Part shown: in pieces, positions 1 to 10,985 of the stretch
Position numbering within the stretch: position 1 is the first letter of the stretch
Layout of the letters: the number at the start of each line of letters is the position of its first letter
DNA from: Tetrapyrgos nigripes
Lineage: Eukaryota; Basidiomycota; Agaricomycetes; Agaricales; Campanellaceae
Reading direction: 5' to 3'
Assembly (NCBI GenBank): GCA_013368315.1
Contig: JAACJM010000014.1
Coordinates: 248,001-312,000 of the forward strand
Length of the DNA stretch: 64,000 nt
Notes under the pieces: generated by a model
The model's database searches: none
Seen by the model: only the letters and a program-made list of their open reading frames with translations
Told to the model about the DNA's origin: nothing
Program-made: the position numbers and the translations under genes

Positions 1-2354
1 TGACCAACACTGCAGCCCATGAATGCGATGTATGTGTCGTTACTACTTTGTGAAGTTTGGCATGTCGTGTTTGTTTCTCAGATTCAGACATGAGCAGTCC
101 GCGATTCATAGCTGCTGCGACATCCTGTTCAAGGATAAACAAGAATAAGTAATTGTCAAATAGACAATCTGGAAGGAATAGCTCACCCCAAGATTCCAAG
201 GATTGACCTGTAAAGCATCCTCCATATGTTTACTGATCCCCATGAACTCACTCAATACACTGGGACTCTTCTTGGTCTTCTCCTGCGCAATGACAAACTC
301 CATCGAAGTGGTGTTCATGCCGTCTCTGAGAGGAGTAATGACAGCGAGGTCTGCAACGGATAGAAGAGCGTAAAATTCGTCTTTCTTGAGAGTTTGGTGG
401 CTGGGACAACACGTTAGTATTTCCAGCCCAACAAAAGGAGACTCACTTACTAGTGATGACAAGGAATGAAATCCAAGCTCCCATACTCCCCATTGATATG
501 TGCTACCAACTCACTAACTTGCCTCTCCAACTTCGGAGAATCAGACAATGCAGGTGAGGTAACCTGAATCATCACGACATTTCCAATCCACTCTGGGTAG
601 TCCTGTAGTAATTTCTCAAAGGCACGGAGCTGAACAACCGTCAGAAAGGTAGGCGTAATCAAAAAGAAGGTAAGACAAACCTTTTGCAAAACTCCCTTGA
701 CAACATCCAATTTGTCCCTCCCCACGATGATCTTCTTGCCCTCATACAGCGTCTTTAGTGCATCGAGCTTGGGTTTGATTCCCGGCCGCGTTCTGCGGTA
801 GAAATTTCGTTAGTGGATGAGCGGATACGCATAATAATACCGAAATCGGATACAGCCAAATATAGGTGCAAATCCAAATCGATGGGTGATAACCAAGAGA
901 TAGGGACGATAAGCAGAAATAGCAATCCAACACATATGGAAAGGAAGAGAAGAACGTCACGGAAGATTAGGGAAATAAGCAAGGCCATTCTCTTGCGATA
1001 CTCCCGCGAGACTTTGTGACAGGGGAGAAAGAAGAGAAGGAGAATATTCGAGCTTGATACTCACAAATCTCTGGCAACCCGCTCCGCGTCGACACCCACT
1101 GGACAATGCAGTACCGAGGTGACATGTCCCTCGACATCGATTCCACGCGAACTGGCTTCGTACCCACATACACGTATACAAGTGGAGATGAAGTGGCGAG
1201 CGTAGGAGTAGGTCTGGAATGTGTTGTCAAGCGCAAGTGTTAGCAAAGGTATATATTACTTACCTGGAAGCAAACGAGATTGGCTCCAAGCATTCCATCC
1301 AGAATTTCCTTACGCCCTTGAGAGTACAAAAGCGTTTAGAATCAGGTAAGGGTTGGTACACGAACACTCACTAGGCAAGCATCTGAATACCTCACTGCTT
1401 GGGAATGGCGTGTGGACGAACAATCCCAGAATTGCATCAGGAACTTGTTCTCGAACCATCTTTGGAACGAGGAGCAAGTGATAGTCGTGGATCCAGATTA
1501 AATCGCCTGGCTGGTAAACTTCATAAATTCGACGAGCAAATGCTGCATTGGCAGCTTCATAGAAAGGATAATGGGAATCGGCAGAGGCATATTCTGTAGC
1601 TACATCTTGCCAGAGAAGGTAGTGAAAGAGTGGCCAGAGGACTGGAATGCGACCAGAGATAAATTAGCGCCTGAACAAGTCTATAGGTAGCACACTACTC
1701 ACTTTGTTTGCAATACCCATCATAATGTCCGTGTGCAACCTTGCCAGGCATCCATACGGGGACATAAGCCGATGGCTTTGCCTCTTTCTCGTCATCTGGC
1801 TCAGTACCTGCTCCAGTTTCTTTAGGCTGGTAGCCTTTGAGAGCCTCATCCAACTCCTTTTTGTCTTGCTCGGAAATGTTTTCCTCAGAGACGTGTTCAC
1901 CGGGGGTAGTCGAAAGGATGTCACCGGTCCAGCCAATGATCAGTTGCTCATGGGTGGTAGACAAAGAGCGGATACCGGATATCATGGCAGCGTGGCCATA
2001 CCTGGGAGAAAGGGTCCATATGGAAGAGGGTAGAGGGACAGCTTCCGATGGTGATGCGGACGATTGTGGTTTGGTTTGAGAAGATTGTTCATTGGGTACT
2101 TCTGAGTGTTTGGATGGAGGTGTAGCTGGTGGACTGAGGACACCAGCTCCCTCGTTTGTCTTTGTCAGCGTTGCGGCGATGGGCAGGTAGTGACAGACGT
2201 GAAGAATGCGACCAGAAAGGGGTACACCGTTGGCTCGATGATCTGCTTCGAGCTCCCGGACTCGTTCACGAACTTCCTCCAAGGATACATCGTCTCCGAG
2301 ACGAGTATAGGGTTCAGTGAAGCTGTCTGAGGCGACTGTTGAGAACGGGGACAT
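1..2354 (-). CDS. Trehalose-6-phosphate synthase-family protein (Tps2/Tps3-like), 3' end cut by window
   Basis: Belongs to the GT20 family that makes trehalose 6-phosphate from UDP-glucose and glucose 6-phosphate, or is a regulatory/phosphatase subunit of the cytosolic trehalose synthase complex. The N-terminal exon (ATG at 2354) has GRILHVCHYLPI and, after a low-complexity Ser/Pro insert, WMPGKVAHGHYDGYCK, the start typical of fungal Tps2/Tps3 rather than Tps1. Downstream exons show SYARHFISTCIRVCGYEASS, PVGVDAERVARDL, GRDKLDVVKGV and, near the left edge, DLAVITPLRDGMNTTSMEFV, the conserved GT20 donor-site region. At least seven short introns interrupt it. The window ends shortly after the GT20 domain, at HTSHSW, so it cannot be seen whether a HAD phosphatase domain follows; that decides between Tps2 and Tps3/Tsl1. 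An in-frame ATG at 2375 is an alternative start. Family assignment is firm, subunit identity is not. Confidence 0.88.
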
Positions 2355-2375
2355 GATTACCCGTGAAAAGGGCAA

Positions 2376-4409
2376 AGATGATGGGAGCGAGGGAAAGAAA
2401 AGAGAGATCTAGGGGCGAGGATGGTAGTTATACCGATTGTAGAGAGTGAGTGCTAGAATATTTGCATTGCAAGTCTGGATTAGGAAAGAGACCCTAACTT
2501 TTCAAATGTCATCGACTACGTCGCGTCTTCGAGAAATTTCGTCACATTTGACCAGGTTTGACCCAGATTGGCTCAGCTCTGCTGCCGATGTCTAACCGCT
2601 GTCCGAGGTTTCGTCGAGCATGGTCGCAGACAAGGCACGTCCAATCGTCGGTGGTTAAGAATAACATGAATTCTGGAGGCATCTGGAACGGTCACCTGAA
2701 CGACGTCTGGAAGTCAACTTGGAAAACTTCGTTCCTGTTTTGTCCATTATGAGAAGATTTTAATGACATCGACAACGGCCCTCGATCTTTCCTGTGTCTT
2801 GCTATGCATTGTTCCAGGTCCTTCCTCCAGCCCAAATGCTTCCACCTGGGCCTCACAGAAAGGTGGACAAATGGATGCGAATAGCAAGCTGCTTCTTTTT
2901 CCCTACCCAATCAGCTCTCAAGATCTTTCGGACCATCAACCCAAACAGTCCTGATTCCCTTCAGATTTACGATACCAATCCTTAAATGCTCAAAACCACT
3001 TATTTTCGTAGCGGAACTCCGTAAATGATTTTCTACCGTACCTTAACCTGTCGACAATAGTTCTGCTAGTGATCCTCTCCAACCTCCTCCTTCTCACCAT
3101 GAGCGAAAATGGCGAACTCGGTGGATGGCATGCCTTGGTCAGTGTTAGGTACAGGTACAGCCCTGTCCGGACCACTGTCAAGTCTCTTACAGATCTCTTT
3201 CAGATGTGCATGTACATACGCCTCGCATGGACCTTTTTCAATCGTTTTTACCAATCGATGTCCTTGAAAGTTGCAGGTCTTCTTTCTTGATCCGACTCTA
3301 TCAGGTCTGTGCGCCATTCTGGGTGTACGGACTCCCGTAATCACTGGCAACGTTTGCAAACGTTTGACTAGTTCGATCATCGTAGTACCACACCGATACA
3401 GTTCTCCCTTCATCTTTTTGATCTCGCTATCCATGCGGCTACTACATACATCTGGTCATCAGGCATCCCTTCTCGAAGCCGCAGCGTCTTTCTGGATATC
3501 CAATGTCCAAACGTCCAAATCCCGTAAACAGACACACTTACGTTTGCAATATATCGTCTCTGATTCTTTACCTAGTCTAGTATCTGACCTCATACCCAAA
3601 CGCCCAAATACTTACCAAGCGCACCAAGGGCGTGGGGAAACTTGGCTATCTATCTACCCCGTAAACTCTACACAATCAAAATCGCTAAGGTCTCTACCGT
3701 TTTCCCACAATGACCTATTAGTAGCAGTGCAACCCACAAACTAACAATCCCCTCGCCTTTTACTAGGGGATTCCGTGTGGGTTGCACATCAAATGCTGCG
3801 TTTCTAATCTTTGGGCTTACATGTGGTCTCTTCGAGATTTCGTACTATTATTTATTTGTTTCTCACTTCTTTTTCTTGTCCCCACTGAAAGAAAGCGGCA
3901 AAGTCTGTGAGCTCTATTAACATTCTTGTAAGGACTCTGAACACGAATCTATTTAGACTCGTAGAGTATTACTTTTAGGTATCGAAGAGAGGCAGAATGG
4001 GTAGGTACTTCTATTTAACTTGGATAGACATAGAGAGAATAGGTCAAAGGACAGGACGAGAAATAAAAGAGATCACGAATCCTAAAAGAATCCCAAACCA
4101 GGTAGAATAACGACGCAGAAAGGAAGAAGGGCTTATTAGAAAAGGGTAGCAGAGGGAGGGTAATTCAGAGGCAGAAAAGAAAGCGCTGCAGGTAGTAAGT
4201 GAGCAATTATGATACAGGAAGGAGTCTAAGCGAAAGTGTAGTCCGAACTGTAGGTCTGAATGCGCAGTGAAAAGAAAAAGAACAATCCCTCTCCCCGGGA
4301 TCAGTATGCGTACGTTCTCTCCCTAGCGTTCCAGCCTTCTCCGTCCTCTTTTTGCAACGCACACGGCGTATGACTGTACCATTGCGATGGCCAACCAGCG
4401 TCATCGCTG
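2376..4409. other. 2 kb intergenic stretch, no supported gene
   Basis: This holds the promoter of the trehalose gene on its left and the 3' flank of the MFS transporter on its right. Open frames here (for example 122 codons at 3066-3434 on the minus strand and 157 codons overlapping it on plus) carry no motif I recognise and overlap each other. The only clear structure is the hairpin at 3727-3787. Confidence 0.5.
3727..3787. repeat. Inverted repeat / hairpin of 61 nt
   Basis: A 12-bp perfect outer stem (GTGCAACCCACA and its complement) encloses a second perfect 8-bp stem (AATCCCCT/AGGGGATT), with small unequal bulges between them and an 11-nt loop. No tRNA fold or coding frame explains it. 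It could be a small structured RNA, a terminator-like hairpin or the remains of a small foldback element. Confidence 0.7.
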
Positions 4410-6142
4410 TCAATGCGTCAACGGTCTTCTCCTCTGGCTTTTCCCATCCACTCTATCAACAATAATAAACCCAGTCATAAGCGCCGAGAATGTGAGCATC
4501 AAGGCACTAGCAGTCATCACTGCATTCCTCGCAGACGACACCCCAGTCAAAAGAGACACAACGACAAAGATGTTGAGAGGGACACGGAAGAGAGCAGAGA
4601 GCTGTCGCATGGCAATGTACAGATCATCGAATTAGTATTGATCGGTTTATTAGAACGGATAAAAATAACCCACCGTAGCCCGATGCTCATTCGAAACCAA
4701 AGATCCCCTCAACATTCCTTGAACGGGATAGTACATACCTACACACGCCTCGAACAGACAGAATGCCCAGAACCTGAGCTTCTCGTCCTCTGCCGCGCGA
4801 CTAGATACACTGCATGCGAGTGCTAGGGCGCTCACAGCACATACACCGGAGGAGAGTTTTGCATGAAGGGTAAGAGATTGGCTATTCGCCGAATCTGTCG
4901 TCTCGAGTGAGGAGATAGTAGTTCCATTACCATTACCCTCGACTCCATTGGTTGGATGAGTTTTAGAGGCGGGGTTTGAGAAGACGGCAGGAAGAGTCTG
5001 TGTAATGAACGTGTACAGCACGGAGCCTAGCATCATGCTGACCATGAATGCAGAGAAGATGTTTCCCAGAGGCAGTTGTGTTGACTGAGAAGCCTCTTGC
5101 AAAGAAGGAACCCAAAGGAAGACAAAGAGGTACATCGACCCTTCGAAACAGGTCTGTGTCAACCCCAAGACAAGGAGAAGCGGATCCTGACGGACAATCT
5201 TCCAAGCCTGTCTTAACCTCTTCGTTTGGAACGGGTCAGCACTAGCGTCCTTGTCTGTTGATCCATAATTTTCCGTCCATGAGTTCTTTATCACAAAGTA
5301 ACTCAAAATAAGTAACGCTGCACTTGCAATAAACGGTGACTTGAATGTTTCCGTGTAGGCTACGAGTTGGTTAGAGACTAAGCCCGCCCCTGCCGCCACG
5401 AATCCATTGGTGAGGGTCGCACGACCAAAGATGAGTGATAAATCGGCTGAAGGCAGGCCTGCGTTTGTTGAAGCAGAAACCAGCCATGTTTCGAATGCGG
5501 AGAAAAGAATTGACGTGGAGATTCCACCAAGAATACGACCGAGAATAAGTATGGGCGGTGAAGGGATTTGAAGACATATGCAGGTGAGAACATAGGTAAC
5601 ACAAAAGATTTGGCAAATCCATTTACGGCCACTGTGAATCACGGTCAGTCTGAAAGCCTATTGTACGCGAATCGACTTGAAGACGCACTGTTGATCAGCC
5701 CACACACCGACTAAAGGACCAGAAATAGCGGCAGATAGGAAACCAGTCACGAAAAGAACAGCGACGAAGCGTTCCGTAAAGCCGTATTGTTCTCGGTAAA
5801 GCGAATAGACGTAGGGTCCTTGAAGCCAGTCGGCCCCTATTAACTAGGCCTTCAGCACGTCAATGCAAACTTGCTTAAAGGATACGCACCCATGACAAAA
5901 GCGTAGACGACGAGGTATTGTCGTGTCAATGTCGCCAACCCATTCATAGTACCATGAGGACTCGAGCCATTTTCTAACCGCTCTTCGGGAGACTGTCTTG
6001 GAAGCTGTCTAGGTTTTGAGAAGAATCGTTCGAGAAGAAGAGAAAGAATGCAAAGGGATGAAAGGACGACGAGCTGTCGCTCGTAAAACCCAGTGATCAT
6101 GGTCACGTAGAAACAGGTAGTGATCGCTGAGTGGAGCTCCAA
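4410..6142 (-). CDS. MFS transporter of the MFSD5 / molybdate-anion transporter (MOT2, DUF791) family
   Basis: A polytopic plasma-membrane carrier of the MFSD5 group, whose plant and algal members are described as molybdate-anion transporters. The spliced protein carries the family marks in order: ITGFYERQLVVLSSLC, then ADWLQGPYVYSLYREQYGF (compare ADWLQAPYLYKLYQHY in MFSD5), GPLVGVWADQ, the loop GRKW, ILGRILGGISTSILFSAFETWL, and TQTCFEGSMYLFVFLWVPSL. Introns that join these pieces in frame lie near 5838-5892 (GTGCGT...TAG), 5632-5690 (GTGCGT...CAG) and about 4620-4675; the last exon encodes LSALFRVPLNIF and ends at the stop 4410. Two in-frame ATGs (6142 and 6100) compete; the second gives an N-terminus more like other fungal members. 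Substrate in this fungus is inferred, not seen. Ser/Thr/Asn-rich insert between the two halves is a cytosolic loop. Confidence 0.85.
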
Positions 6143-6559
6143 CCCTGAGAGTCACCGTTGTTCTCTCACCCTCACGACCTGTAGGGCCCGCCCTGTACAG
6201 TGTACATGGCTGGAGACTAGAACTGATTTTCAAATTCGCAACTCTAACTATTTCTTGTAGGTAGAAGTAAAAAGGCTACAGAAAGGACGAAATGAGCGCT
6301 ATACATAGTACATGTATGACAGATAGTAGTAATACGTCATACGTCATACTTACGAGCTAAGTACAGCAAATGACCCGCGGATTGGATTGGCGAGTCATTT
6401 CGCCTGGTAGTTTCCTTTGTTGCCTGTAAACTGGGACGTAGTCATGTAAGTAGTTGTTGAATCTGCCATCTTTACAGGGAAACGATTGCGAGAGGGCAGG
6501 CGTGGTCCACATGGGCATGTCGGACCTGCTGAACTACACCAATGACATCGAATGCCTAT

Positions 6560-6945
6560 TTGTCCACCGCGGCCGCCCAGTGGCAAATCCTCGATTAATG
6601 AGTTTGGAGATGACTTGACGGCTGCAGATCATCGTCGGGCCAGAAAAAAAACAGAACCGATTGTCCACCGCCCAGGGGCCAGAAGATTGATGAGTTTGGA
6701 GATGACTTGGTGGTTGTAGACCATCGTCGGGCCAAAAAAAAAAAAAAACAGAACCAATTGTCCACCGCCCAGAAGCAAATCCTTGATTAATGAGTTTGGA
6801 GATGACTTGGTGGCTACAGATCATCGTCGGGCCAAAAAAACAGAATCGATTGTCCACCGCCCAGAAGCAAATCCTTGATTGATGAGTTTGGAGATGACTT
6901 GGTAGCTGCAGATCATCGTCGGCCCGCCAAAAAAAAAGAACCGGA
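6560..6945. repeat. Minisatellite, about 92-100 bp unit, four copies plus a partial
   Basis: ATGAGTTTGGAGATGACTT recurs at 6598, 6690, 6790 and 6882 (spacing 92, 100, 92). Each copy continues into CATCGTCGGGCC, an A-run of 7 to 15, and TGTCCACCGCCCAG. A partial unit precedes the first full one (TGTCCACCGC at 6561). Most length variation lies in the poly-A tract. Copies differ by a few substitutions, so the array is not newly made. Confidence 0.9.
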
Positions 6946-7913
6946 GTCCAAATACGTATGTATGCTTGCTTGTCGTATTCTGAGTTTGAAAAAAGCTCGT
7001 GAATGCGTTTACATTTCCTTTGAGTGTCAAGATTATACCAGGAGAAAAGATCTGTGGCTGCGGAAGCGACCGAAATTTTCGAACCGACTACAAGTGTAAG
7101 CCCCTCGGAGACCCAAGCAGGTAGTAATCTCATTGAAGTTGATCAATTTCAATGGATCCGCAGGTACTAGTACCGACGTAAGTATTCCAGACGACACAAA
7201 CAGCATAGCCAAAAGCTTACTGATATCCAATCGAACCAACCACCAGTCATACTAGAGTGCTTGAGTATGTTTTACGAAGATTGAAACATGCCAGCGATGA
7301 GGGATCAGATACCTGGCAAGGAGTTCAAAATCGCGGCATTAGATGACGAGGATCTGCAGGCACGCACTTTTCGGAACTACCAAAGACAGCTAGAGTGGCT
7401 AAGAGTAAATCCGCTACTACTGGTCCACGACTTGATGAGTGCGTACAGGCAGCGTACTTTGGTTGGCTTTAGCTGAATACATCGGTCCATTCTCAAGCAT
7501 CGGTAAAATGGTACACTCGGGCGTGATTCGTCTCAGGATATACAGCCACGAAAGCCAGTCAGAGCGTTTGGCCAAAAAAGAAAACGGTGGTGGTCACGAT
7601 GAAAAAGCTGTGACAAACGTGCACGGACCAAGTTTGAACTTCTGCAGCCACAGCTAGCTCAGCGCCCGTTACTTATCCTCCCATCTTGCATCAACTTCAA
7701 GTTGACGTCGCGGTGAGATCTTTCGACCATCGCACATTCGGCCACTATTACACCTGTAATAAATCTGTCAAGAGTTGGAGTATCACAACCCTGGGCTTGT
7801 CAGCGCTTCACCTTGTAGCTACGGCCTACCGATGTATCGACATGTACAGGCTGAGGCGTCTAGACTTCCAAATCTGAAGGTGCTAGTCGCAAAGTGTTAC
7901 AGTGGGTATTCAG

Positions 7914-8001
7914 AATACAATGGGAGCATCTGTAAGATCGTCTATATACTTGTCCTTAATACAATGGGAGCATCTGTAAGATCGTCTATATACTTGTCCT
8001 T
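7914..8001. repeat. 44-bp perfect tandem duplication
   Basis: Two adjacent identical 44-nt copies (7914-7957 and 7958-8001), each beginning AATACAATGGGAGCATCTG and ending TATACTTGTCCTT. Perfect identity suggests a recent slippage event, or an assembly artefact. It is not a multiple of three and lies in non-coding DNA. Confidence 0.9.
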
Positions 8002-8594
8002 CCTCCACCAACAAGTCCGTCCGAGGTGCCTTTACACATCCTTTACAAGTCTGCTGTACCGCTACATCGTATCCGTCTCACCTTGCAAGGTGCTTGAAAC
8101 GACATTGCCACTCTACATACCTGCTAGCCTTCTCCCAGTGCTACACAAGTCTGGGTTCTCTAGAAATCCGAGTGCGGTCCACCTACCAGGATCTTCAATA
8201 CTTATCAGTACCTGGTGTGGCACGCCAATGCAAGGATTCTTATCACCTGCGCTGACAGTGACAGTTAATATGGAGAACCATTGTTACCAGGAGCTCAACA
8301 CGCTCAGATGCTTAGATTCTCGTTTCTCGTTGACGCTACTCTTTGGGATATGGGGGTGGTACCGCCGGTACGTCAAATGAACAACGTAGTGTATTACTAC
8401 AGTATGTACAGTACCTAAGGTAGAGACATTACGACGTGCGCACTGCAACATCGTACTAAAAATACACAAGACGAATCAATCGGAATATCGAGATAATTTC
8501 GAATCCACATCTTCATGCCAATTTAATAACAAAGCAATTGCACCACCCGTCGCCTCCGGAAATTCTTGAGCAATTCCCGCGGTCGGCGTAGACA

Positions 8595-9433
8595 TCAAGT
8601 CGAGACAGAGCTCTGAGTATACCAAGTCCTCTGCCTTGGTTCACGCCAGTCCGACTCATCCACAACCTTTGAATTCTCCCTCTTCTCAGTGGACCACCTG
8701 ATACGACGCTGTGGATAACCGAGCTGGGTGATTGTGCTGAGAACCTCTGGGATCATGAAAGAAACTTCAGTGTGAGGAGCCAAGCCATCAACAGAAATTT
8801 GAGGCAATGGGTGAGATTTAGCCACAGGTTCTGGAGTGAAGAGGGCAGACCTTGGCGTCTGATTACCCTGACTATTCTTCTCACGCCACTGAGTACGCCT
8901 CTTCAGCTTCTGAGAGTACTGAGACAACGGCGAAGGTGTTGGAGTGACGCGTCCGCTTTGGCAGTGGTCCTCATCGTTGGTATCCTTGGCCTGACGGTGC
9001 TTGGCATAATGCTGGGCATCACCCTCCTTCGCTGCCTTGGCTAGTCGCTGTCTACGGTTCATGTACACATCTGGTACATTTCTCCGTATTTCTTCGCGCC
9101 TCTCGGGCGAAACAAAAACCAGCGGTGATTTGCGAAGTCGAAGAAGTTCCTCGATGGTGTAGACGAAGGGAGAACGCGTGCCTAGACATAATAAAAGGTG
9201 GTCAACGACGTGTATTGATATGGCAGCATGAAATACCCACTTTTGGCCAAACTCTCCGTCACCGAAAATGTCGCAGAACGCGGAGAGGATGAGGCTGATG
9301 ACCAAGATGATGATAGGATAACGTCCTCTGAAGGAAGTCCACACGTAAACTTCTCCGTACTAGTTCGTCGTTTATGAATGGGGATATAGACGTTTGAGGA
9401 AGGTACATATTCCGAGATAGCACTCGAGTTCAT
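8595..9433 (-). CDS. Candidate eIF4E-binding protein (4E-T-like motif), two exons
   Basis: I do not recognise a named gene, but the spliced protein of about 261 residues has one striking motif. Exon 1 (9237-9433) starts MNSSAISEYVPSSNV and is Ser-rich. A 55-nt GTATTT...TAG intron (9182-9236) joins it in frame to exon 2, which opens with RSPFVYTIEELLRLRKSPLV. YTIEELL (Tyr at about residue 73) fits the canonical eIF4E-binding consensus Y-x4-L-hydrophobic, and the context resembles the YTKEELL site of animal 4E-T. The rest is basic, hydrophilic and low in order (SPERREEIRRNVPDVYMNRR, then Ser/Thr/Pro/Gln-rich), as in other 4E-binding regulators. That suggests a cytoplasmic translational repressor or mRNA-storage factor, by inference. 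The last 8 codons before the stop at 8595 are uncertain because a GTATAC donor there could lead into a further exon. Confidence 0.6.
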
Positions 9434-9838
9434 TGTGGGGTAGCGCCAGACGGGAAAGATAGACGTGCTGTACAGTGGTTGCTAACCTGCAAGGAGAGGC
9501 CAGAAGTCAAAATTAGCAGAAGGATGACTACCCATTTTATACACCCGCAACGGTGCCAACGCTTCAGCTCGGCGTAATGCCACAGCAGCAGTACGTGGAA
9601 GTTGTCAAGTGTGATTATGAATTCAACAGCATCGAGAAAAATGGAGAACGCTGTGGAAGGTTACTCTGTACATAAGAATTTGTCAGCGGAACGTGTGACT
9701 AACAGAGCATTACTTTTTGCCAGTCATCGAATGAGAGGTGGTAATCCAATTATGAATTATTATGCTACACACGAGCAGTAGACAAAGTAGCTGTCCTTTT
9801 GTAATGTAAGATAGGTCGTAAATGAGTGTTCAAGAATC
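9434..9838. other. Intergenic, 405 bp
   Basis: 5' flank of the candidate eIF4E-binding gene and 3' flank of MAM33, both transcribed leftward. I see no gene, repeat or clear promoter element here. Confidence 0.5.
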
Positions 9839-10985
9839 TCAGGCATCAACGAATCCTTTGACGTTCTCTAACCACTTGACGTATTCCTGCAGGACATTTC
9901 AATCAAACCTCCACAGAAAACAAACAAAAGTTCACTCACAGCCTGCTCTTTGTGTTCTGCATAGTCAGGGATGAACAGAGCAACTGTTTCATTGACACCA
10001 CGCTCTTGCAAGAATTTCTCGAACTCTTCTTGGACAGCTATATCCAGGGTATCGAACTATCGGAACATTGTAAGTTGCTATGTCATAATACACAAGAGAC
10101 TGACATACCTGAGGACCCATGTACAGACCACGTCGTTTCCAGTCAGCTTCAGCAGTAAGTTCTGTGGCTAGTTTGGCGTCACGGTAGAAAGAAACGTTCT
10201 CCAACATGAACTGCCCTTCTTGGCATGACATGTCAACATTGAGAGCACCAGAAACGCCATCCTAGGGAATTGAGGAATTGAGGATATATATGATCGAGGC
10301 AAAAGCAACACCAACCTTCGTAATGGACAGTGAAGCACGAATAGGGTAAATATTCAGTGCTTCTTGCTCAGGATCATCGTCCTCTTCTGCAGCAGACTCC
10401 TGGCGTTCATAATCTTCTTCCTCCTCCGGTTCCGTTCGAATGTCAACAATGGAGAACATCAAACGTAAGCTACCGTACATGTAAACGTGAGTATGGAAAG
10501 CTGGAAAGGGAAGACTAGACGCACTTTTCATTACCGTACTTGCGGGTGAGCGTGACTTCGTCGTGGTAGGGTACGTCCTCAATCTAGAAAGGAAAAGACA
10601 TGCTGAGCAGCAAGCATTAGAAGGGGCACGAGCAAGACTCACTTCCCAGACACCCTGTTTCTTGAAATTTTGTAAGAATTCCGGTACGACTGGCGCACCC
10701 TCTATTGCCTGGGTTTCATACTTGAGCTCCTCCGAAAGCTTGTTCGACAGTGCATTGTCGGCTACGAGAAAAAAAATTGAACACGGTCATCGCCTAGCAC
10801 ACTTCCGAACACTTCTTACTCTTTCCTTGGCCATAAGCACGCGAAGACACTGAAAAGGCTCTCGAAACGGCGGCCTGTGCAGTTACAGAGTTTAAACGAC
10901 TGCGCACAGAGGAATTCACAATGCGCGAGCAGGAGAAACGCGAAGAGGCGACGGAGATTTGACGAAGAGCACGAACACCCGACAT
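9839..10985 (-). CDS. MAM33: Mitochondrial acidic protein MAM33 (p32/C1QBP family)
   Basis: A soluble mitochondrial-matrix protein of the p32 family that supports mitochondrial ribosome assembly and translation. Exon 1 from the ATG at 10985 encodes a basic, Ser/Arg-rich presequence (MSGVRALRQISVASSRFSCS...RAFSVSSRAYG) typical of matrix import. Later exons contain an acidic Asp/Glu-rich stretch and the most conserved p32 segment, FMLENVSFYRDAKLATELTA followed by EADWKRRGLYMGPQ. The C-terminal exons give a helix ending in DYAEHKEQAxxYVKWLEN-like sequence and the end KGFVDA before the stop at 9839. Four or more short introns interrupt the gene. The family identification is secure. Confidence 0.93.

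Larger units (their letters stand above)
6143..8594. other. 2.4 kb gene-poor stretch with tandem repeats
   Basis: This contains the 5' flank of the transporter, a minisatellite (6560-6945), a 44-bp tandem duplication (7914-8001) and several frames of 60-200 codons. The 199-codon minus-strand frame at 6534-7133 is made of the minisatellite itself, and the remaining frames show no family motif. I see no supportable gene. Confidence 0.5.

Noticed and set aside
3066..3434. 122-codon minus-strand frame (MDSEIKKMKGELYRCGTTMI...)
   Set aside because: No family motif, no convincing spliced partner, and it overlaps an unrelated 157-codon plus frame. Left as non-coding.
6534..7133. 199-codon minus-strand frame with repeated WTIGSVFFF and SKLINQGFASG units
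   Set aside because: It is the minisatellite read through; the units are not multiples of three in length and the frame is fortuitous.
7033..7239. Frame with signal-peptide-like start MVRLDISKLLAMLFVSSGIL
   Set aside because: Continues into sequence without secretory or domain features, and no supporting exon was found.
7288..7476. 62-codon plus frame (KEFKIAALDDEDLQARTFRN...)
   Set aside because: Composition looks protein-like, but it is short, isolated and unrecognised. It may be a relic, not enough to call.
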